Of a DNA stretch of 23,475 nt, positions 1 through 8,078 are shown piece after piece (positions within the stretch are counted from its first letter, which is position 1; the number at the start of each line of letters is the position of its first letter). The stretch spans positions 1 through 23,475 of the forward strand of contig JALKBU010000819.1 in NCBI GenBank assembly GCA_023091735.1. Direction: 5' to 3'. A program made the translations under genes and the position numbers. This DNA comes from Trichomonas tenax. Its lineage: Eukaryota; Parabasalia; Trichomonadida; Trichomonadidae. The notes beneath the pieces are model-generated. The model saw only the letters and a list, made by a program, of their open reading frames with translations. It made no database searches and was not told where the DNA came from.

Positions 1-231
1 ATGCATCTCTGCTAGATCACCAGGTCATCCTTCACTATGAGGTCACAACTACTCATAATGAAGTCTTCTTTGGCTTCCAACATTGAGTTCAATCCATTTC
101 AACCTATTGACACTTTTCCATTTTTCCTGCCCAAACACGTAACTTTACTTTATTTTGACATCCTGACTTTACATGTCAAAAATAAGTTACATGTCAGAAA
201 AGCACGTTGTTCTATTTTGTCCCAGTCCCTT
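1..231. mobile_element. Terminal part of an unidentified DNA transposon, copy 1
   Basis: Bases about 27-231 are nearly identical to 15873-16078, and the match ends sharply in both places after the string CAGTCCC; the sequences that follow are unrelated. This is the behaviour of one transposon end inserted at two sites. In the plus direction both copies can be read as the same C-terminal peptide, ending THNEVFFGFQH and a stop, followed by about 150 bases of noncoding end sequence rich in ACATGTCA-type motifs. The rest of the element lies outside the window to the left. The family is unknown; a Mutator-like element is one possibility, because the longer copy has a faintly FLYWCH-like W-x-C...H pattern. 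Orientation and family are inference, the repeat itself is seen directly. Confidence 0.6.
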
Positions 232-519
232 TATGTAACAATTGATGAAAAGGACTTAAATTCGGCTGAAATAATCAGTTGCATTATCAATACATACAAG
301 GAACAGATAAAATACGACTCGTTGACGACACGTGCAAGATTAGTAAGCGATAACGGCTTCAGAAGAGAAGTAATGCGTCTAAATGATATTAGATTGATGA
401 GATCCGAAATGAAAAGATCTAAATTCATTTGCCCAATGCAAGAAAAGAAAATTAAACAACCAGAATGGATAATTCCTGAAAAGAAATTAGGAAATTCGGA
501 ATTACCAAAATTCTGGTAA
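37..519 (+). pseudogene. Unrecognised ORF, 5' end supplied by transposon sequence
   Basis: The open frame is 160 codons, but roughly the first 65 lie inside the transposon end that recurs at 15.9-16.1 kb, in a different frame from the peptide shared by both transposon copies. The genuine host part is therefore about residues 66-160, beginning near LYVTIDEKDL and ending ELPKFW. That part is charged (many K, E and R) and has no membrane segment or motif that I recognise. The simplest reading is a host gene whose 5' end was displaced by a transposon, leaving the 3' part in a fortuitous fusion frame. It could still be expressed from the transposon edge. No function is assigned. Confidence 0.35.
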
Positions 520-716
520 AAACAAACTAAATCTCTCGTTTAAATTATGGGCACAAGCAATTCATTAAAGTAAAACCACTCAATTTCAAAATTGCGATTT
601 AAATATTTCAATCGAAAACATGAATAAGCAGCTTAAAATTGATATTCAGTATAACAAAAACGAAGAAATAGCATTTTTTCTTGATCAATAAGAAAATTCA
701 AAATTTGAAAAAGCAT

Positions 717-787
717 TGCACCGCCCGGGAATCGAACCCGGACCCCCACCTTGGCAAGGTGAAATTCTACCATTAGACCAGCGGTGC
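717..787 (-). tRNA. tRNA-Gly (anticodon GCC)
   Basis: On the minus strand the sequence folds as a 71-nt tRNA. The 7-bp acceptor stem pairs GCACCGC (781-787 on the plus strand, reversed) with GCGGTGC, followed by discriminator A at 717. The anticodon loop TTGCCAA is at 751-757, with the GCC anticodon at 753-755, enclosed by a 5-bp stem. The T arm carries GGTTCGATTCC (728-738), which is also the B box of the internal polymerase III promoter; the D-arm region TGGTCTAATGG serves as A box. CCA is not encoded, as expected in a eukaryote, and there is no intron. It inserts glycine at GGC/GGU codons. Confidence 0.97.
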
Positions 788-876
788 CTTTCATTTATTT
801 TGTTAGAAACATCTTCCTATAAATAATAATTATATCATTTGGAAAAAATGAAGTCAAATTTTTATTTTTTTAAAAA

Positions 877-1185
877 ATGGCAAGAACGCACCAAACAAAA
901 TCGATGAGCGCGGTATCAACTCGCAAAAAGCCAGCTTGCTTTGCTCAAGGGTTTAAAGTCCCTTTTAATTTGAAATTTCCACCTGCCTCCTTCCAAAACA
1001 TGAAAAACCTCCTACAGAGTAAGTTGAGGAACCAAAGGGAGAAATATATTATGAGGATAGTGAGGAATCCGAGGAAGAAAAGCCCACTTGCGTCCCCAAA
1101 TGGGGAAAAATTATATTTTACAATAAAAAGTATTTTTTATTTGGAAAATGGGGAAAACTTTTTACAGTGGGGGATTATACATTAG
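877..1185 (+). pseudogene. Short ORF with a histone-H3-like N-terminus
   Basis: The 102-codon frame begins MARTHQTKSMSAVSTRKK. Its first seven residues differ from the near-universal histone H3 start (MARTKQT) at one position, and the next dozen are rich in K, R and S as in an H3 tail. After about residue 20 no H3 fold sequence can be recognised; the rest runs into DNA containing CCCCAAATGGGG-type motifs that continue toward the retrotransposon relic. An initiator-like TCATTT occurs about 40 bases upstream. The possibilities are a 5' fragment of an H3 or H3-variant gene broken by insertion, or chance resemblance over a short stretch. I favour a broken fragment, but weakly. Confidence 0.25.
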
Positions 1186-1576
1186 ATGGGAAAATACACC
1201 GCGAATTCATGGTTTCAATTTCAAAGATAACTAAATACCTTTCTCCATATCCCCATCTTTCCTCATTTTTCCTCTCAATTTTCCCCAAAGGTGACACAAA
1301 ATTGGACACCCGCCACACATTTTTAGTTGGGGTACTCAATTTTGGCGGAAAGTGACACTCGTTTTCAACACCGCAAATGGGGATTTGGGAAAATTTGAGA
1401 GTCGTTCGCCGCAAAAATGGGGATTTCGTAGTTTAATTTCTTGTAATGTAATAAATCAATGCTAGTTTGTTTTTTTGATAAGTTCAAAATTTATAGTTCA
1501 TTTATTTGTGTTTGTCATGTGGCCGGAGACAAAGCCTCCAACCACGATTTTTTTTTGGTTCCCCAATGGGGAAAAA
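1096..1576. repeat. Cluster of ATGGGGA / TCCCCAT motifs
   Basis: Short blocks built on ATGGGGAAAA or its complement recur about nine times in 480 bases, for example near 1096 (CCCCAAATGGGGA), 1147, 1249, 1281, 1375, 1414 and 1560 (CCCCAATGGGGAAAA). They stand out in otherwise AT-rich DNA and stop at the retrotransposon relic. The blocks are irregularly spaced and occur in both orientations, so they are not a simple tandem array. Their role is unknown. Confidence 0.5.
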
Positions 1577-2108
1577 CTTCAATAACGTGCAAAAAGTGAC
1601 CCGCAAACCAGATGGATGTCAACAGCTGTTCATGCTTTCGCGGGATACACAGTTAAGTTTAACTCAACTGTATCCATTCCAAACAAGCCAGCAATCCAGG
1701 GCGAGTCAGCGAGACTCAATCCCGACATCATCTACATCTAAAATCTGGTTAGTCGACGTAACTTGCCCATACGACTACAAATCAGAGAATGGAGAGAAAA
1801 AGATGCAAAGCGCATACGAAGATAAGATCAACAAGTATGCTGATCTTCGAAACCAATGCGAAACAACGCTGAAAATGAAAGCATATCTCTTCCCAATAGT
1901 CATCAGCTCGCTTGGTGTCTTCTACAAGAAATATGCAAAGCTACGTGCAAGAAAGGAAACATCGAAGAAGATGATATCGACAATCAGAAAAATATCGATT
2001 TCCGCCATAATTTCATCTTTCTGTATTTTTAACAACATTCCAACTAGAGGAGAACACAATGAAGTTACTGATGAAGAAATCGGTGATCTCAGAAATGAAG
2101 AACAATAA
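1506..2108 (+). pseudogene. 5'-truncated non-LTR retrotransposon relic (R2-type restriction-like endonuclease end)
   Basis: The 200-codon frame carries the hallmarks of the C-terminal restriction-like endonuclease of R2/CRE/NeSL-type retrotransposons: KPD at residues 34-36, VDVTCPYD at 83-90, a downstream K-x2-KY (residues 107-111), then PIVISSLG at 130-137. In that family the PD...D...K arrangement forms the nuclease site that nicks target DNA for target-primed reverse transcription. The reverse transcriptase and zinc knuckle that should precede it are absent, and the spacing between KPD and VDV is filled with low-complexity S/Q/T sequence. This fits a 5'-truncated dead copy, the usual product of abortive reverse transcription. 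The tail after residue 150 is unremarkable. Confidence 0.7.
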
Positions 2109-3480
2109 ATAATTCCACAGTCACCAAAAGGGACAACGCGACACTGGTCCACCCCCAAACATATCCATAGGTTAATTCCAACATTTTAGATAATATGAGA
2201 ATAAACTTTTACTCGTCCCGCCAGTGGCTTTTTTCCTATTTTTCTCTGAATTTAATTGTAAACCTCAGAAATTAAAAATTTGGTTTCTGCTAAAATCAAA
2301 GATAGATTTCGGTATTCATCTATATGTTGATTCCAAATATATCATTAAAATATTTTTAACTTCTTTATTTGATAAAAGACGATTATTTTGTAAACTAAAT
2401 GTGTCATTTTATTTCGAAATGTATGAATACTATCGAAAAAGAGATACTATTTATGTTTTCATCTACTTCATTCTCATTTTCCTCATAATAATACTCTTCT
2501 AATGGGCTTCATTCAGTTTCTTTTGCTTCATATTCATGATTTTCTTTATATCAATTCATCGAAAAAGCAGGCTTTTAATACACAGTGAATTCTATTCCTC
2601 TAATATAAATACGACGGCTGCATTGAGTATATTTGTAATCTCCTGCGACTTTTAAGATTATCACATGAATTTCACACTTTTTAAATTGTCTGATGGTTAC
2701 ACTATATCATTTATATTAATGTTTACTTCGAAATATGTTTTAATTTCTGTAATCCCTCATATTTTAAGAGATTGAAACAATTACTTTTATTTTCCATGTT
2801 GCCCTTTTCTAATATCATACGAATAAGTCTGATATTTGAGAAATTTTGTTTTCTTGAAATTGAATTTGCGCAGAAACAAAAATGCATTAAAGAGATTTGA
2901 ATTAAATCAGAACGACCACAATGTGAAGATTCACATTCTGAGAAGATCATATTGAACAGCAAAGAAATTTAAAATCATCCTTATTTTATTTTTTATTGTT
3001 ATAGAATAAACTTTATATTCGAGTTCAATGTTAAATATATCTCTTAAACTACCTTTCAATATAGCTTCAATTATTAGTTATTAGTTTAACTTAATAAACT
3101 ATAAGAGAGTTTGACTCATCTATGAGGTATTGTCGTTGCAAAAATGAAATCTCTGCATCATCTCCACTTTTTTCAAGATCACACAAACTTTCAAGATGAT
3201 ATGAAGCTCACTTTATATTGTGACTTCTCTCCATTCGCGAGCTGGAATTAGATGTCTCAATGAGGCGCCATCATAATACTAAGAATCAATGACATTAGCT
3301 AGATAATATTATGGATCCATTCATCCTTCTTTTGAGACTGTATCTGCCTCTTATCAGACTAAACATTTTCTATCACCGTGTGACATAAATTTGTGCTTAT
3401 TGTATATTTATTTGCTCTATAGGTGTTCATATGTCTTATGGATGTTCTTTATGCAACTCATAAAATCAGAAATGACCATG
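2109..3480. other. Gene-poor AT-rich stretch with a possible minus-strand gene relic
   Basis: I see no convincing gene. The longest open frames (2224-2502 on plus, ending in a hydrophobic run; 2723-2962 on minus) have no recognisable motifs and composition expected of AT-rich noncoding DNA. On the minus strand about 3290-3085 contains two protein-like patches in different frames, one reading DGASLRHLIPAREW and the other SYHLESLCDLEKSGDD, each soon stopped. Together they could be a frameshifted relic of a gene, but I cannot name the family and the evidence is thin. Confidence 0.4.
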
Positions 3481-3487
3481 TTGCATA

Positions 3488-3721
3488 ATGAACAGCGTTT
3501 ATAAGATCTATTGCGAAGAAGGAACATGCTACACCGATGTCTATAGAGATGGAGCATTTGTAAATTGCATCTACAATTCATTAATTTATGCTGAGGATTT
3601 CCATGATTTACAGTCAAGCTGCGATATTAGGATTTCAACAAATAAATATTACAATGTATTAGTTGCAGATTCTATTTACATGACAGAATTTATCTTTACA
3701 ATACAAAAAAATCTTACGTAA
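3488..3721 (+). CDS. Small hypothetical ORF, doubtful
   Basis: The 77-codon frame just upstream of the Rab gene has an ordinary amino-acid mix (several C and Y residues, IYCEEGTCYTDVYRDG near the start) and no recognised domain, signal peptide or membrane segment. It ends about 60 bases before the Rab start, on the same strand. Nothing except openness supports it, and a frame of this length is not unusual in AT-rich DNA. It is listed because the region would otherwise be blank. Confidence 0.2.
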   Translation: MNSVYKIYCEEGTCYTDVYRDGAFVNCIYNSLIYAEDFHDLQSSCDIRISTNKYYNVLVADSIYMTEFIFTIQKNLT

Positions 3722-3730
3722 CAAAATTTT

Positions 3731-3772
3731 GATTTACATAGCAAAAATTTTCATTTACATAGCAAAAATTTT
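3731..3772 (+). promoter_or_regulatory. Duplicated 21-bp upstream block with initiator-like TCATTT for the Rab gene
   Basis: A 21-bp block, (G/C)ATTTACATAGCAAAAATTTT, occurs twice head to tail at 3731-3751 and 3752-3772, with a weaker third copy before it. The junction creates TCATTTAC at 3751-3758, which fits the trichomonad initiator consensus TCA-pyrimidine-T/A. Transcription starting at its A (3753) would give a 5' leader of about 28 bases before the ATG at 3781. The repeat is seen directly; promoter function is inference. Confidence 0.5.
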
Positions 3773-3780
3773 TATTAATT

Positions 3781-4365
3781 ATGGAGCTGAAGTTCAAAGT
3801 CGTCGTTGTCGGCGCTTCAGGTGTCGGAAAGACCTCTATTGTCGACTGTTTGATCAGTGGAAAGTTCAACGACAGTCAGATATCGACAACAGGCGCCGAT
3901 TACAGCACTTATTCGACCATAGTGAATCAAAATTCGATCAAACTCCAGATATGGGATACTGCGGGCCAGGAACGATACAGGTCTATTGCAAAATCGTATT
4001 TCAGGAATGCCGTTGGTGTTCTTCTCGTTTATGATATAACGAGTATCGATTCTTTCAACGATTTGCTTCGATGGCTCAACGACGTTCAATCCCTCTGCAT
4101 GCCGAACGCTTACATCCTTCTCGTTGGAAATAAATCAGATTTAGAAGATTCGCGAAGAGTCAGCATCAATCAAGTAGACCAATTTACAAGCGTCAATCAC
4201 TTGGAAGCCATCCTTACATCGGCACAATCCGGTGAAAATGTTAAGAATGCGTTCGAAAAGCTTGCGTCAGAATTATATAATCGTTCAATAAGCGGTCAAT
4301 TTACTTCTCTAGATGATAAACCTCCGGAGCTTGTCACAAACACTGAATTTGGATATTGTTGCTAA
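3781..4365 (+). CDS. Rab-family small GTPase
   Basis: This 194-residue protein has all the GTPase boxes in order: P-loop GASGVGKT (11-18), switch I threonine in STTGADYS (35-42), WDTAGQE (58-64) whose Q63 is the catalytic glutamine, NKSD for guanine recognition (117-120), and SAQ (147-149), a variant of the usual SAK. The protein ends in CC, the double-cysteine signal for geranylgeranylation that anchors Rabs to membranes. WDTAGQERYRSI is typical of Rab rather than Ras, Rho or Arf. Rabs cycle between GDP and GTP to recruit effectors for vesicle budding, transport or fusion; the exact compartment cannot be told from sequence. Switch I (TTGADYSTYS) departs from the common TIGVDF, so this looks like a lineage-specific member. 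The stop overlaps TAAA, proposed as the trichomonad polyadenylation signal. Confidence 0.95.
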   Translation: MELKFKVVVVGASGVGKTSIVDCLISGKFNDSQISTTGADYSTYSTIVNQNSIKLQIWDTAGQERYRSIAKSYFRNAVGVLLVYDITSIDSFNDLLRWLNDVQSLCMPNAYILLVGNKSDLEDSRRVSINQVDQFTSVNHLEAILTSAQSGENVKNAFEKLASELYNRSISGQFTSLDDKPPELVTNTEFGYCC

Positions 4366-4714
4366 AATTAATCAATATATCAATCGTGATGCCTGAATAT
4401 AACCCAACTTTAATTTATTATATCTATCTTATCATTACACTATCTTTATTTACATCAAAAAGAAAAATTAATTTATATGTTTGAAAAATAAATCAAAAAC
4501 TATATCAAGTACAGTCATTTTATACAAAGCCTCAATCGCAATATTCAAAATTTCTTAAATTCGAATCATTTAAAAAAAAAGTTTTTTAGGATAAAAAAAT
4601 TGCAATTTCGAAATCAACAACAAAATCCATTACATATAGAGGAAAAATTGCTAGTAGATGATGTTATAATAAACAAATAAACATTTATAAACAAAAAACA
4701 AAAATATAAAAAAA
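4366..4714. other. Convergent 3' intergenic region between Rab and dynein genes
   Basis: The stretch separates two genes that end towards each other. It is very AT-rich with several A runs (for example near 4572 and 4688) and contains no open frame or structured repeat that I can support. It probably holds both 3' untranslated ends. Confidence 0.5.
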
Positions 4715-7700
4715 TTATAAAGGAAGGAAAATGCGAACAGACGCCATTTCCCACTGAATGCGACTTCCACTGCAAATGATATCGATATTTCCAATAAAAA
4801 CTTCTTGATCGTAAATTGGAACTTGAACCATATTTTGGTTTTGCTCTACAACTAAATCTGTTCTCACAACAGCGGAAGGCGATGCGAATACTGTTATTTC
4901 GTCACTTCCAACGATAGTTAACTCTCCCTGGTTAATGAACGCGTTTGAAAGCTTGCAATGTTCGATTTTTAGAGTGTTTGGAATCTCCGGATTTTGAACA
5001 TAAAAATAGTAATTCTTGATCTTTTCTTGCCAGTTCTTCTTCTCTTTGTAGACTATTGTGTCGCCGAACGAGCACATCATGCAGCAGTTGTTGAACGACG
5101 GAGGAACTTCCGATGAAAAGAAAATCGATGCCTGAGAGTCAACGTTAGAGATTCCTGGAATACTCGGATCGTTTGTTCTGAAGAAATACTCAACTTGCTT
5201 TCTCAGTGAGTTTCTCGTCACTGCATCGCCGCTGAATGTTTCCATGAAGTTAGCGATGATGTTCTTCCAGTGGTCTCTGTGATTGAAGTCTGTGAAATGG
5301 CCTTCATCAAAGAAAGGAATGGAAACATTGACTGATGGCAAAATATGATGGAAAGGAATCGCGAAATCTTGTCTATGTGATAAAATAACAGTGAACAACA
5401 AGAAAGGTCCACAGTAATGTATCGATTCATTGACATTCTGGTTCGTGAACTCCGACAAAAAGTTCACAACGCCGTTGTTAGTGAATGGACGACTGAATGA
5501 AATGTAAACTGCGTGAGGAATAACAGGAATCTCATTGAGATTTTGCTTGAGAACGACAATCGAGAAATCAACGAAATTGAGTTTGTTGCTCATGTAAATG
5601 ATGGACGTAATCACCCATTTAGGAAGACTTTGGTCATGAACGACAACAAATTTCGAACGTTCCCTCATGCAAATGTTGAACAAAGAAGTGATGAAATTAT
5701 CGTTTTGCTTCGGAACAGTGAAAGAAGAAACAATATATGTTTTCCTTCTTTGTTCACTTAATAATTCTCTCGCAATGAAATCGCATGGAATCAAACTGTC
5801 AACAATAATAACAGAAGGAAAATCTCCTTTGTTGTATGCAATTGTTTCGTGTGAAGAAGTGATGAAATATGATCTCGGATAATCTGAAAGTGTCTGAAGA
5901 ATGTGATTGATGATCTGTGGCAGAAGAGGATTAACATTGCGTTCGTGAATCTTCGGGAATTGATTTTCAATCAAAAAGTCTTTAGGTGTTAAAAATTCGG
6001 ACAAATATTTGAACTCAAAACTTGCCAAGAAAGTGATTCTTTCGTGAGCATTCAAGAAATTCAAATAAATCAAAAGTATTTCTTCAACTTTTAGAATTGC
6101 ATTTGTTTGATCGAGATTTTGTGTTCCGTATGATTGCATGAGTAGTTTCATTGCTTGGATGACTTGGAAAACAGTGAATTTCTGGTTTGACATCGATATA
6201 CATGAACGAAGAAGATAATCGAGTTTGTAATAATCGGATTTTCTTTTTTCGATGTCTTTGATTTGTTTCACAGAATCGAGAATACTTTTATCGAGATTAA
6301 TGAAACCTTCGAGATTCGATCTTAACGTCAGCATCTTTGTATCCTTCTCGAAGTATTCAGGCCACGTGTCTCTTGAAAGTTCAATCAATCTTCTCATCGA
6401 AGACAAAAAGTCTGAATTCTTCGATGTTAGATTTCGAAGTTCTTTCATTAATTCGTCGAAATATGTATTATTCATTGTAGAGCAAACAATGTGCTCAAAG
6501 AATGATGTGTTTTCTAGTTTGTCTGCTGAATAATCTGCTGTTATGCAACATGGATGTTTGAAGATTATCGACGTGAAGATTAAAAGCTTAAAATTCGAAT
6601 TTGCCGGTCTTCTTGCATCATTAAACTGAACGATATGCATTGCATTGATTTCCAATGTTAAGTGTCTTATATATTCAATGAACTCTGTTCCACTTTCTTC
6701 GTCATCAATAAACGCAAAAACAGTATCGCCTTGACTTATTGCTTGAATTAGTTTCGATTTATAATCTGATGACGAATAAATCATTCTCGGATGACTGCTG
6801 TACATCACCATGTAATTTTGGAGCGCTATTGACTGTGGATCATAGAAAATCACTAAATTATCATCAATGACTTTATCATTTTCGTCAATGAAAGATCTGA
6901 AGAATAACTGATCGAAAATAACAAGTGTATTGAATAGCTGACTCGTTTTGTCTGAAAGAGAGCGCCCTGTGACATTAGAAGATGTTGTTGGCGTGAAAAA
7001 GTTCAAAGAAATCTTTGTGGAATTCAACAGTTCTAAAGCGATTCTTCTCTCAATTAATTTAAATGGATTATCGAAATCAGCAATTTCGCAATCATTCAAA
7101 ATTTTCTTTCTCGTTTCCAAAGGCTGAGAACACATTCCATATTGATAAGCGACTTGTACAGCTGAAAGATTTTTGTTGTATTTATCGACCATCGCTGCAT
7201 CAGTGATCAATGCATTGACAATTTGTTCTGCTGCTTCGAGAGTAACAAATAATTTTTTAACTTCTTCACTTTCATTTTTGTAAGCTTGAAGAAGCCACTG
7301 CGGACATTCTGTTGATTCATCCCTCTGTCGTGCAATTGGTGATGCTTGATACGCTTCTGATAATCTATCAAGAAACTCATTATTCAAACGAATTCTGTTC
7401 CTAATATTTGATAATTCGTTTGAAATTTCATGCTTTTGTTTGTTCTTCTCTACGAATATCATTATAATATTGATCCAGCGAATTAAGTAATCAATGATCT
7501 CAATATCCGTTACAGGAGTGATTTCGTTCTCTTTGATGATATATGAGATATCTTGATTATTTGTATATCGAGAAATTTTGCTCATCAATATTGGATCAAT
7601 CTTCATCATATCCAAATCCAAAAGAGAATAAACTAAATTTGTTTTTGAAGGATCTTTCGATGGATCTGCTAAACTCGATTCCGAGATATAGCCGAAGATA

Positions 7701-8053
7701 TCTTTGAAAGCATTCGATAATATAATTGTTGTATCGCGAAGAGAGATCCATTTGTTGAGTTGTTGCTTTTGTTGTTCGATGTCAATTGAGCTAATTTTAA
7801 TATTGATTTCTCTAAGTTTGCTTGGAAGCAGTTTCTCGATTTCTTTATTGATTTCTTCAAGTTTTGTTGAAAAGTCTTTGATTTGTTCTTGCAAAATGAT
7901 TTGTTTCTTTTGCGTTTCTTTGATCTTTTCTTCGATATTTTCGATGCGATTTACTGCTTCAGCATTCTTCAGTTCTGGTTTTGGAGCAGTGCTGTTTTCA
8001 AGTTTGATTTTAAGCGATGTTAAGTTTGAAAAGAATTGAGTGATTGATTGCAT
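4715..8053 (-). CDS. Dynein heavy chain, C-terminal part (stalk, MTBD, AAA5, AAA6, C-terminal domain)
   Basis: The 1112-codon frame continues the dynein begun at 14859 after a frameshift; the ATG at 8053 is internal and probably not a real start. Order: coiled coil of the stalk (about residues 1-105, K/E/I-rich heptads); microtubule-binding domain (about 110-200: MKIDPILMSKISRYTN and then DYLIRWINIIM match the family's D-x-I...I..Y and C-x-W-V patterns); returning coiled coil (to about 300); AAA5, with VIFYDPQSIALQNYM resembling the family's IDPQ-QA-WI motif; AAA6; then a C-terminal domain, closing with VPIYDQ and IQWEMASVRIFLPL, the usual dynein finish of P-V-Y and W...G-V-L. No Walker A is visible in AAA5 or AAA6, which is normal. 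Sequence is strongly diverged but collinear with canonical dyneins. Confidence 0.88.
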   Translation of the reverse strand: MQSITQFFSNLTSLKIKLENSTAPKPELKNAEAVNRIENIEEKIKETQKKQIILQEQIKDFSTKLEEINKEIEKLLPSKLREINIKISSIDIEQQKQQLNKWISLRDTTIILSNAFKDIFGYISESSLADPSKDPSKTNLVYSLLDLDMMKIDPILMSKISRYTNNQDISYIIKENEITPVTDIEIIDYLIRWINIIMIFVEKNKQKHEISNELSNIRNRIRLNNEFLDRLSEAYQASPIARQRDESTECPQWLLQAYKNESEEVKKLFVTLEAAEQIVNALITDAAMVDKYNKNLSAVQVAYQYGMCSQPLETRKKILNDCEIADFDNPFKLIERRIALELLNSTKISLNFFTPTTSSNVTGRSLSDKTSQLFNTLVIFDQLFFRSFIDENDKVIDDNLVIFYDPQSIALQNYMVMYSSHPRMIYSSSDYKSKLIQAISQGDTVFAFIDDEESGTEFIEYIRHLTLEINAMHIVQFNDARRPANSNFKLLIFTSIIFKHPCCITADYSADKLENTSFFEHIVCSTMNNTYFDELMKELRNLTSKNSDFLSSMRRLIELSRDTWPEYFEKDTKMLTLRSNLEGFINLDKSILDSVKQIKDIEKRKSDYYKLDYLLRSCISMSNQKFTVFQVIQAMKLLMQSYGTQNLDQTNAILKVEEILLIYLNFLNAHERITFLASFEFKYLSEFLTPKDFLIENQFPKIHERNVNPLLPQIINHILQTLSDYPRSYFITSSHETIAYNKGDFPSVIIVDSLIPCDFIARELLSEQRRKTYIVSSFTVPKQNDNFITSLFNICMRERSKFVVVHDQSLPKWVITSIIYMSNKLNFVDFSIVVLKQNLNEIPVIPHAVYISFSRPFTNNGVVNFLSEFTNQNVNESIHYCGPFLLFTVILSHRQDFAIPFHHILPSVNVSIPFFDEGHFTDFNHRDHWKNIIANFMETFSGDAVTRNSLRKQVEYFFRTNDPSIPGISNVDSQASIFFSSEVPPSFNNCCMMCSFGDTIVYKEKKNWQEKIKNYYFYVQNPEIPNTLKIEHCKLSNAFINQGELTIVGSDEITVFASPSAVVRTDLVVEQNQNMVQVPIYDQEVFIGNIDIICSGSRIQWEMASVRIFLPL

Positions 8054-8078
8054 TTCGCTGATGAAATCTTGAGTTTTT
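8020..8078 (-). other. Frameshift joining the two dynein reading frames
   Basis: The upstream frame ends with TAA at 8020-8022, the downstream frame is open from a TGA near 8079, and the two overlap in the first helix of the stalk. The coding sense changes at or near a run of five T on the plus strand (8074-8078); one extra A on the coding strand there would make the coiled coil continuous with no other change. No canonical X-XXY-YYZ slippery heptamer lies in the upstream frame within the overlap, and no trichomonad intron signals (GTAYGT and ACTAACACACAG) are present. A sequencing or assembly indel in a homopolymer is the most likely cause, a recent inactivating mutation the next. Confidence 0.8.

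Noticed and set aside
2224..2502. 92-codon ORF with hydrophobic C-terminus
   Set aside because: Hydrophobic runs are expected from AT-rich DNA, and there is no domain or promoter support.
8020..8078. Programmed -1 ribosomal frameshift between the two dynein frames
   Set aside because: No X-XXY-YYZ heptamer in the upstream frame and no obvious downstream pseudoknot; a homopolymer indel is simpler.
8020..8078. Intron bridging the dynein frames
   Set aside because: Neither the GTAYGT donor nor the ACTAACACACAG acceptor type of trichomonad introns is present, and the frames overlap instead of being separated.
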